Below are positions 56,016-64,000 of a stretch of 64,000 bases of DNA, in pieces. The translations under genes and the position numbers were made by a program. Position 1 is the stretch's first letter; every line of letters begins with the position of its first letter. This DNA is from Cryptomeria japonica (taxonomy: Eukaryota > Streptophyta > Pinopsida > Cupressales > Cupressaceae), in NCBI RefSeq assembly GCF_030272615.1, contig NC_081412.1, positions 99,885,796-99,949,795 on the forward strand, read 5' to 3'. A model generated the notes under the pieces. That model was not told the origin of the DNA and did no database searches. It saw nothing but the letters and a program-made list of their open reading frames with translations.

Positions 56016-56794
56016 TGTAGACACCTAAAATTGTCCAATCTAATTAAATAAATATTTTATTTATTTAATTATCTAAGCCTAATTCTTCTATTAATTAAAT
56101 AAATCCTTATTTATTTAATTAATTCATTTATCCTCTTCTAGCCTTATTTCTCATTTAAATAAATACCTTTATTTATTTAAATTATCATTTTCCTAAATTA
56201 AATAAATATCTTATTTATTTAATTGATCCCACTTCTTCTATTAATTAAATAAATCTTTATTTATTTAATTAATTCATTAGCCTTTTCTACCCATGACACA
56301 TGTCATTCATCTCTTAATTCATACATTACCTACCCCTCTCATTATTTTATTATTTCTTTTACCTACCCTATAATCATGGCCGAGCTCCTTTTACACCTCT
56401 CAATCTTATCCCTCCATTTCATATAGTGTCTTCTATATAAGGAGATGCTTCCTTCATTATCAAACCCTAATGACCTAAGGAGCTAACTACTTGATCAATT
56501 GACTACACTACGATCCTACTTGCAACCACATTTCGTTCTTTGTTGAGCTCTTGTGCACATAAAATCTGAGAGCAAATATATCAAGCAAGATCAATGGAGA
56601 TAGGAAGAATGGAGATCAAAACCCTATTGGACATGTGATGGTATAATCTTTGTGATCTTATGTGATTTGCATTGTCTTAGGTAATCTTCATATGTTATGG
56701 TGGATCTTTGTTGATTGTTAGGTTAGGGTTTTGTGGTTGAATTCATTTAGCCTTTCAATATTGTTATTATTGTTATCCATTTTCACCATATACA
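56016..56794 (+). repeat. 3' LTR of Gypsy1 (779 bp)
   Basis: Same length as the 5' LTR with about 8 single-base differences, all transitions. TATA box at 56434-56443. Followed by ATGTG (target duplication). Confidence 0.95.
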
Positions 56795-56907
56795 ATGTGA
56801 ATACTAAAGAACAACTTGCAGATATTTTCACAAAACCTTTGCGTAAGGAGACTTTTAAGTATCTCAGAGATCAACTTGGAGTCATACCACCACCGGTAGA
56901 GACTTAG
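56795..56907 (+). pseudogene. Copia1 RNase H C-terminus, displaced part
   Basis: After Gypsy1, the copia frame resumes with NTKEQLADIFTKPLRKETF (the usual copia C-terminal motif ADIFTKPL) and ends at a TAG at 56905-56907. The first five bases ATGTG repeat 40595-40599, the Gypsy1 target duplication. Confidence 0.9.
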
Positions 56908-57256
56908 ACAGTTGATGATTGTCATCAACCAGCAAAATTAAATGAACAAATCTTTTATTCTGGTATTTGATGAGGAAGCTACTTCTCGGGGGGAGTAGTT
57001 GGTATTTTGTATGAGCTTGACTTATTGTGACTTTGGCATTTGATGTCAAAGGGGGAGAGATATCTATGGAAAAACACGTTATCCTTTTGGGGAGAGATTT
57101 TGAAAAACACATTTAAGGAGAAATTGGTATGAGAGATTGGTATTGTCACTCCTATGGGGAGAAATGGAGATTGTTGGTTTTTATATTTGGCATTTCTGTT
57201 TTGGCACTTTGATGGTTTTTCCATCTTGTGTTGCCATCAATGCCAAAGGGGGAGAT
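56908..57256 (+). promoter_or_regulatory. Multiple polypurine tracts before the Copia1 3' LTR
   Basis: Purine-rich boxes recur: 'cggggggag' (about 56989), 'tttgatgtcaaagggggaga' (about 57041-57060), 'tttggggagaga' (about 57087), 'atggggagaaatgg' (about 57152), and finally AAAGGGGGAGA at 57245-57255 directly before the LTR. Repeated tracts of this kind are described for Sireviruses. The last one is the functional primer position. Confidence 0.8.
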
Positions 57257-58315
57257 TGTTGGTATTTTGGTATGGTTTTGTCATTGATGTCAACACCTAC
57301 TAATACACCTACTTTGGAGATCCAACAACATTCACCGACAAGTAGTAAACTGTGCAACAGTTACTGGTATATGGTTCACTGATAGGATATATTGTTCACC
57401 GGTACCTGGAATGATATGGAAGACACTTGATAATGTCGAAGACATCATGTCGACACTTTATTTTGAAGAAATAATCATTGGTATATTCATATTTGCATAT
57501 TTGCTTTTATTGACAAATAGGTCCAGGTTATCTAGGGTTACACCGACAAGTTTATCTTTTCTAAATCAGCATGGCATGCTATGGAGATGATTTATTATTG
57601 TTGTAAATGCATTAAGCCAACATGTTTAATTGGTTATTGCATCGGATATTATATTGTATGCAAAATGTTTTTATTGTAATATCTTGTAGAGCCAACCTAC
57701 TAAAATTGGTTGTAGGGTATGGTATAAATGTAAGATCTTATTTGTAAGATCAAGTGTGGAATGCGAAAAAGAATTAAGTGAAGGTATATGTGAGATAAAA
57801 TAGGGATATACATGAAGACATCATTTGAAGGTGAAGTTAGGTTTTTGTAAAAGCATATCAGCATTGCACCGGTATTGAATCTAGCATATGAAGATGCTAT
57901 CTTGTGTAGTACATTCTTATTGGATTTAACCATCCAACTGTAGTCAGTGTGACTCCCATTTTGTGATTAAGAAGTGAGCTCTAGGCTATTGGCCTCTCTG
58001 TATGTGCAGACCCCATTTATGTACACTTACTATCTACAGTAGTATTATTTGATTGTGGGTAAGGTTTCCCACCATGGTTTTTCCCCTTACAGGGTTTCCA
58101 CATACAAATATTGGTGTCATGTGTTATGGATGACTTTATGTTTATGTTTCATGCATTAATCCTTATCGGTATAGCAATTTACTATTAAAACTGTCTACCG
58201 GCATACTTAACTAGTTTACCGATATTAAATATTAAGTTGGTTAATAAGTTTTTGGTTTGAATTTATTTGACAACTGATTTACCCCCCCCCTCTTAGTTGT
58301 CTCTAAGACCTAACA
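57257..58315 (+). repeat. 3' LTR of Copia1 (1059 bp)
   Basis: Starts TGTTGGTATTTTGG after the polypurine tract and ends AAGACCTAACA. About 22 differences from the 5' LTR in the first ~440 bp by eye, mostly transitions. Confidence 0.9.
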
Positions 58316-60198
58316 AAGAGGTAGTCGACCCCGAGTTCGATGAGAAGATACTGGGACATCCTATCTTAGAAATTGATTGGAGTAGAAAAGGGGATGATAG
58401 CATTCAGTTTAGAACCTTTAATGTAATCAGAAGAACAAAGAAATGGTTTAAGGATCGTCATTTCAAACAAAAGCCTATTTCTGCACTTAAGGATAAGAAA
58501 GTTGGTCGAACTTGTGCGGCTTCTAAAACATCTCTTCCTTCTTCTAATGTTTCTATTTATATTGCAGGTGAAACAAAACAAAGGATGGAAAAGACTAAAA
58601 ATACAAGTCTAGGAGAGTTTTCTATGGGTTCAGCTTCTACTCATGTTATCATATCACACAACAAGAAAAGTAATCAGAAAAACCCTGGCAAGTTCACTGG
58701 TAGTGGACTTACATTCTAAGGAGGAAACTCAAGAAACAATGGATGCCCATCAACCCCTCCCAGATGTCGTAGATAGTGGAAAAGAAATTGTGCGACCTGA
58801 AGATTCTAGGAATACAATGGTCATTGTCACCAGTAATCAACAATCACCATTGCCAAAGGAAACATCCACCACTCCTAAGTGGCTGAGTGCTTCACTTACC
58901 AAAATGAGGAATGTAATTCCTATTTCGATCCCAATGGAGGATATGGTTAGCAAATGCCTGGGAAGGACTTCAACGTCCAAAAAACTCAAAACAAAAACCA
59001 TGATTGATGTGGATGAGAAAACCGGACACTAGGTTGCAGAGGTAGCTAGACCTCCGATAGATAAAGAGATTGAGAATGTTACTGAGAAAGACTTTATCAT
59101 TGAAAAGATTGATCTAGGGATGACTTCTCGGGCCACTAATGTTAAACACTTGGAATCTTCAACTAAAAGGATTCTCACAAGGACCTGGAAGGATGAGAAA
59201 GATAAAAGTGAGATGAAACAAACTATAATACAGATGTCCTAATATATTAATGCTATCTAGAATCCAAATCCTCAGCCTCTCTCTCAAGTTTCTTTATCAT
59301 TCGACCCAAAACCACCTTTGAATCATAATTTACTTGATCAGGTTCAAAGGAGCTGAATGATCATAGATGTTTTTAGTGAATGGCTCAAATCAATTGCACA
59401 ACAAGGGACAAGTTATATCTCTGATTTGGTCAAAGTGTTTGAGAATGTAGACTCTATTGGGAAAGAGCTAAAAATAGAGATGGTTACCTGGGAGAAAGAG
59501 AAAAGTAAATGGCTGGCTATGTTAAGGAAGATGAGAGATACATAGAGATATGGGATAATGAACTTCCTCGCCACGAAGATGGTGCATTGCCTTGATGATA
59601 ACATACTCTTTGTTTGCAAAGAAAAAATTGAGTGGAGGAACTCAATCATTCAGGAAGGACATGAAGAATTCCTCAAGGTTTTAAAATAATTGAAGGAATT
59701 GACTGACACTATGCAAAAAGACATGAAATGCATAGATCTTTAGCTCTTAAGAGAGGATAAACAAATTCTTGATGATTCATCATAGATGATTCAGGCCTTC
59801 AAAGATTAATTTCAACAGATTCAGGAAGCAAGTTCCTTGACAACTGAGGACTTCTCAAAAGTCGTAAGAATCAAATCTATGTTGGCTATCTATTTCGATC
59901 ATTTGGAGATGCATTAGAGTAAATTCCTATAGGTAGATAAAAAGAAAGAAGTATGGAAGCAACAAATTTTGCACATAGGCCTCCCACATTACCAGCTCAT
60001 TTTAAACTTCTCAATAGCTCACCTGGAATGGCAGAACATTCAAAGTACTCTTGGATCACAAGATAAATAGGCTGAAGCCACATCACTTGCTGGAGCTTGA
60101 TTGTGATTTCTTTTCTCACGGCTCATACCACGTTTTTAGTTTAGTTATTGCTTTTCAGTTTTATGAAACTAGAATTCTTTAACTTTGGGATAGAGTTA
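58316..60198 (+). pseudogene. Gag-like open reading frame region F, downstream half
   Basis: Continues region F after Copia1 in the same reading frame once one target duplication is discounted: VVDPEFDEKILGHPILEIDW, QFRTFNVIRRTKKWFKDRHF, a basic Ser-rich stretch, then from about 58736 charged low-complexity sequence (KEIVRPEDSRNTMVIVTSNQ, WLSASLTKMRNVIPISIPME), and from about 59350 a helical part (DVFSEWLKSIAQQGTSYISD, LVKVFENVDSIGKELKIEMV). Stops at 58717-58719, 59030-59032 and many after 59240, with frame changes. Not recognised as a known family. The region before the E LTR (about 60100-60198) shows nothing further. Confidence 0.5.
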
Positions 60199-60999
60199 TG
60201 TTAGATTCAATGATAGTCCCAAAGACACTGAGCGGGGGGGTGAATCAGTGTCTAACCAGTTAGCAGAATATTTGAACTTATTTATAACTTTTTATCCCAA
60301 AACAGTGTATCGGTAAATAAGAATTATTGCAATAAATATAAATAATAGAGACAACATAGAAACACACCATAACACAAGATATTTAATGAGGAAACCCGGT
60401 GTGGGAAAAACCTTGGTGAGATTTGTGACCCACAATATTTACTCACTGGCCAATTAAAATATATACTACTTACAATGAGGGGCCTGCACATGTAGGGAGG
60501 CCAACAACCTAGAGCTCACTACTCAATATAGAGTCACACTAACTACAAAAGTGGATTATCAAATCCAATACAATGTATTGATCAAAACAACATCTCTAAT
60601 GCCATATTTAGTACCGATTTAAGCTCAGTTGATAACCAAAACCTTCGTTGTCAACTATATCACCTTATACAATAATATGTCTCATCACACACACAAAAAT
60701 GACTTATAAGATCTCATACATATATGAGTCTTTTACAATATACCATGTCGGCTTACAAAAGATAATTACATTACAAAATAATTTATATAAACAAAACTGT
60801 ATCCCATGTCGGCTGGAGTACCGATATGCTTTGTTGCCGATGTAAACTGAATGTTGGTGAAGTGCCTGTCGGTGCCGGTGTCTATCAGTGTATGAAGTTT
60901 GTGATGCTGGGCATTTAGAAACCAATTGCCGGTGACTTGCCAGCTGGTTGCCATCAATGACAACATCAACTAGTCTCATAAGGGTGTAGAATGCCAACA
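60199..60999 (-). repeat. 3' LTR of element E (801 bp)
   Basis: The plus strand starts TGTTAGATTCAATG, with CACTGAGCGGGGGGGTGAATCAG, and ends GAATGCCAACA. It is the only complete 3' LTR in the A/D/E subfamily here. Confidence 0.8.
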
Positions 61000-61190
61000 A
61001 TCTCCCCCTTTGGCATTGATGGCAACACTCATGAGAAAAATCAAAACTGTTATCCAAAAACTGAAATCCAAAAAGATGTGCTCCCCCTGAGAAAGTGATC
61101 TCCTTTGTACATGCTGCAAAAAATGAAATCGAAAAAGATGTGCTCCCCCTGAGCAAGTGATCTCCTTTGTACATGCTGCATTTTTCTCTC
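61000..61190 (-). promoter_or_regulatory. Polypurine tract of E and duplicated purine-rich box
   Basis: CAAAGGGGGAGAT abuts the LTR at 61000-61012. Farther in, a ~60-bp unit containing CAGGGGGAGCACATC on the minus strand is tandemly duplicated (about 61064-61123 and 61124-61183, with a few differences). Multiple purine tracts before the 3' LTR parallel those of Copia1. Confidence 0.75.
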
Positions 61191-61254
61191 CACTACTTCC
61201 CCTTTGACATCAATGACAAAGGATGTCATAAATAATCAAAAGAGTACAAAAATG

Positions 61255-62660
61255 CTACCTTAAGGTTTGTAACCAGTTGGTTACAATTTGAAAGATGTCC
61301 GCCAAAATCATATTCAAACTCTACATAAATTTGTTGTTGTCAGTAAGAGTTGCCTCAGTCTACTGGATCATACCAGTGAGATAGTGCATTTACTACTCTG
61401 GTGATCATTCTCCTTGAACAGTTGCCTTATATAATTCAGTTCTCTGAGTAATCCAATTATCCAGCCTCAGACCAAGTTTATCCTTTAGTTCTCGGGCATT
61501 AGACCTTATCCTTTCCTTCTCTTTCTCAAGTTTTTCTAACTTCTCCTAAAAAACTGCCATTTCCTGCTCAAAAATAGATATAAGTCCGGATGAACCTATA
61601 ACAATATCCGCAATGTCATCAATTTCTTTTTGTGTCTTTTTGATCTCCTTATCAATGTCTTTAGTCAAACAGTGAGGTTTACATGCTTCCCTATATAACT
61701 CCTTATACTCCAAAATTGTAGAATTGAGTACTGGTAAAAGTGTATCCACATGATTGGTACAATTCTTTATGGTGTTTTCAAAGAATGTGTTATTCTCTTT
61801 TTCAACTCTCTCCTTTATGATGTCCTCATTCACCTTTTCTATAGTTATTACATTATCAACAATAAATTTGGACAATGTGTCCAATTTCCCTAAAGAATCC
61901 TTAATGTGATCTATCTGACATGTAGGTGCAATCATCTTTAGAATAGGTATTGTGTTATCAATTGCCTTAAATGATAAGGCATTGCAATCAGTAATCCTTT
62001 TAATTGAATCCAAAATTACCCTCTATGATATTGGTTGGTCCAAATTCACCTGTAGATGCACTTGGTTCTATTGTAGATTTCTTCTCAACAGATGTTTGAC
62101 CAATCACCTTTAGTATATCCTCTTTGCTTCCATTAGATGTATCCATTATGCTTTTATTTTCCTCCGGTGGATCTATCTATGTCTTCACCTCTACCTTTAA
62201 TGGTTTCTCATATTTATTAGGCTTCTCTATAACTGTCGGTGTTACAGACTCAATATGAACCTCTGCCTCAGATTATTTTTCTGTTTGTACCACTGCCGGT
62301 TTGTCAGATTCTGGTGGCCCTTTGCTAGCTGTCTTATCCTCCATTTCTCAGTTGTCGGTTGCTCTGTTTGAGTTGTTATCTTAGTTTCCTAAGAGTCAAC
62401 TATTTGTGCTAGTTTTTGTGAAATCTTGCCATCCTCAACATTATCCGACTTAACCTCTAAAGTATCTTTATCCACAACAATGTTTACCTCCTGAGTATCC
62501 ACATTCATTGTAAAAAGTATCTCCGACTCAGGGTTAGTATCATCATGTGTTAAACCTTCAGTATCAATAACTTGTGGATCTTCTGTGTGTATTAGTGGTG
62601 TATCTAAAGGTGGCAGTGGAAGATTATCTGTAACCTTTATGTTTGGAATACCACCTGTAC
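61255..62660 (-). pseudogene. ORF2 of element E, C-terminal two thirds
   Basis: From right: acidic/Thr-rich segment (VTDNLPLPPLDTPL, THDDTNPESEILFTMNVDTQ, EVKSDNVEDGKISQKLAQIV), a frame-disrupted middle, then a long intact coiled-coil stretch at 61546-62013 (DSIKRITDCNALSFKAIDNT, IPILKMIAPTCQIDHI, LEYKELYREACKPH, KTQKEIDDIADIVIG) and the conserved end ADIFQIVTNWLQTLR at 61255. Stops occur in the last 100 codons. It aligns with ORF2 of D, whose C-terminus is more broken, so this copy best shows the C-terminal domain. At 62655-62680 the minus strand reads TTTCCTAACGTACAG|GTGGT, which resembles a splice acceptor. Confidence 0.65.
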
Positions 62661-62736
62661 GTTAGGAAATAGGAAATCATCAAAGCAATATATATAAAGA
62701 CATATTAATCATTATTAGCTCAATCACAAACACACA

Positions 62737-64000
62737 TTGCAATGATCTAATCCTAAGCACACTCAATAGAGATATGAAAACAAAGCATTCAAAATGAAAG
62801 ATTATGCAAACCAAATGCAGAATTGAATGCTCCTTCCATGCGGCTCCATTGTTCTTCTTTCCTCTTCAATGGATTTGTGGATCTCACCTACAAGTGCACA
62901 TACAATTGAAAGCAAGATTGATGAAAAGCTCGAGAGTACTAGAAGCGTAAGTTTGATAGTTTGATTAAGGATTCGGATTCAAGAATCGAGGGATTTGATT
63001 GAAGAAATTCATCCAATTTATAGAGAAATTGGAGAAAAAGACAAGATTAGCATGATCCAATTCAAATGGAAATTGCAAATCAATATGACAAATTATGACA
63101 AATTATGCACTTTCCATGCACAATTTGATTGATTGATAATTGATGACAAATTATGACACATTCTATGTCAAAATTGATTGATTGTCAATTATGACAAATT
63201 ATGACAAATTGGAATGTCATTCCCATGGAATTAGGAGATGAAATAGGAGGGAAAAGAAATTAGAAATTAAGAAAATTAGAAAATTGAAATTGATGACAAT
63301 TAGGAATTAGAAATTGATGGAAAAATAGGAAATTAGGAACTAGAAGAAATTAGGTAAATTAATTAATAATTTGTCATTTAATAATTTGTCATTTATTAAT
63401 TAAATTTACAAATTATTAATTAATTTACCTAATTTCTTCTAGTTCCTAATTTCCTATTTTTCCATCAATTTCTAATTCCTAATTGTCATCAATTTCAATT
63501 TTCTAATTTTCTTAATTTCTAATTTCTTTTCCCTCCTATTTCATCTCCTAATTCCATGGGAATGACATTCCAATTTGTCATAATTTGTCATAATTGACAA
63601 TCAATCAATCAAATTGTGCATGGAAAGTGCATAATTTGTCATAATTTGTCATATTGATTTGCAATTTCCATTTGAATTGGATCATGCTAATCTTGTCTTT
63701 TTCTCCAATTTCTCTATAAATTGGATGAATTTCTTCAATCAAATCCCTTGATTCTTGAATCCGAATCCTTAATCAAACTATCGAACTTACGCTTCTAGTA
63801 CTCTTGAGCTTTTCATCAATCTTGCTTTCAATTGTATGTGCACTTGTAGGTGAGATCCACAAATCCATTGAAGAGGAAAGAAGAACAATGGAGCCGCATG
63901 GAAGGAGAATTCAATTCTGCATTTGGTTTGCATAATCTTTCATTTTGAATGCTTTGTTTTCATATCTCTATTGAGTGTGCTTAGGATTAGATCATTGCAA
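62737..64000. repeat. Large inverted repeat (foldback), open at the window end
   Basis: Left arm 62737-63373, loop about 63374-63408, right arm 63409-64000. The bases at 62737 (TTGCAATGATC) pair with the last bases of the window, so the arms probably continue. The left arm has about 45 bp extra near 63135-63185; otherwise only scattered mismatches are seen (for example 3 in 85 bp around 62930-63010). The right arm has TATAAATTGG at 63713-63722 and looks like the inner half of an LTR or promoter-bearing repeat; no coding sequence is found. Confidence 0.9.

Larger units (their letters stand above)
40600..56794 (+). mobile_element. Gypsy1: large Tat-type Ty3/gypsy element with antisense PMD gene
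   Basis: 16,195 bp with two 779-bp LTRs and an exact 5-bp duplication. Internal order: primer-binding site, 2.3-kb leader with two repeat arrays, gag-pol polyprotein 43649-51174 with dual RNase H, 1.7 kb without genes, an antisense plant mobile domain gene (about 55755-52853), polypurine tract, 3' LTR. Dual RNase H, G-patch-like segment and extra antisense coding region are features of the Tat lineage. LTRs differ at about 8 positions, all transitions, so insertion is recent relative to Copia1 and Gypsy2. Confidence 0.93.
35430..58315 (+). mobile_element. Copia1: Sirevirus-like Ty1/copia element, split by Gypsy1
   Basis: 5' LTR 35430-36500, primer-binding site, gag-pol (36557-40599, resuming 56795-56907), a purine-rich pre-LTR region with several GGGGGAG tracts, 3' LTR 57257-58315. 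Without Gypsy1 it is about 6.7 kb. Flanks 'aagaa' (35425-35429) and 'aagag' (58316-58320) fit a 5-bp target duplication with one change. The domain order PR-INT-RT-RH is copia. The repeated 'ggcattgatg(t/c)caaaggggga' tracts and GCSHHMTG protease motif point to the Sirevirus (SIRE/Maximus) clade. LTR divergence is about 5 percent over the ~440 bp compared by eye. Confidence 0.9.
60199..62736 (-). mobile_element. Non-autonomous LTR element E (5' part missing)
   Basis: Minus-strand element: 3' LTR 60199-60999, polypurine tract, and ORF2 C-terminal two thirds (61255 to about 62660). ORF1, primer-binding site and 5' LTR are absent because the large inverted repeat starting by 62737 replaces them. 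It aligns with D in LTR, polypurine region and ORF2. Confidence 0.75.

Overview
The window is nuclear plant DNA made almost entirely of LTR retrotransposons, many nested in each other or truncated. I see no intact host gene, rRNA, tRNA or CRISPR array. The content (Ty1/copia elements with Sirevirus-type polypurine tracts, Tat-type and chromodomain Ty3/gypsy elements, a plant mobile domain gene, AT-rich sequence, every coding region broken by stops) fits a large seed-plant genome. A conifer or other gymnosperm is my best guess, but that is inference and cannot be settled from the sequence alone.

Layout. 1-11150: three minus-strand elements (A, B, C) of a non-autonomous LTR family, apparently inserted A into B into C. 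11151-14369: pieces of three related LTRs around a long AT/GT microsatellite. 14370-16230: minus-strand Tat-type Ty3/gypsy pol fragment (Gypsy3). 16231-17905: 5' end of a copia element (Copia2), cut by a complete chromodomain Ty3/gypsy element (Gypsy2, 17906-25516). 25517-30563: element D, the most complete internal region of the non-autonomous family. 30564-31702: another copia gag-protease fragment. 31703-32816: unassigned, with three hairpins. 32817-34236: a probable solo LTR. 34237-35429 and 58316-60198: two halves of a decayed gag-like open reading frame region (F), split by a Sirevirus-like copia element (Copia1, 35430-58315), which is itself split by a Tat-type gypsy element (Gypsy1, 40600-56794). 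60199-62736: element E, fifth member of the non-autonomous family. 62737-64000: large inverted repeat running off the window end.

Two systems stand out. (1) Elements A-E use LTRs, a tRNA-iMet primer-binding site and a polypurine tract of the same kind as Copia1, but carry no reverse transcriptase or integrase. They encode ORF1 (coiled coil followed by four or five CCHC knuckles) and ORF2 (an N-terminal domain with a G-L-P-like motif, an acidic/lysine-rich middle, a C-terminal coiled coil). They look like parasites of the Sirevirus machinery with their own particle-type proteins. (2) Gypsy1 carries, between integrase and 3' LTR and on the opposite strand, a GC-rich plant mobile domain (PMD) gene with a TATA box, an in-phase GT-AG intron and repeat arrays. 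One of these arrays mirrors an array in the sense leader.

Relative ages follow from the nesting and from LTR comparisons made by eye: Gypsy1 LTRs differ at about 8 of 779 positions, Copia1 LTRs by about 5 percent in the part compared, Gypsy2 LTRs by about 6 percent in the part compared. Element boundaries are exact where both LTR ends and a target-site duplication agree, and approximate elsewhere.
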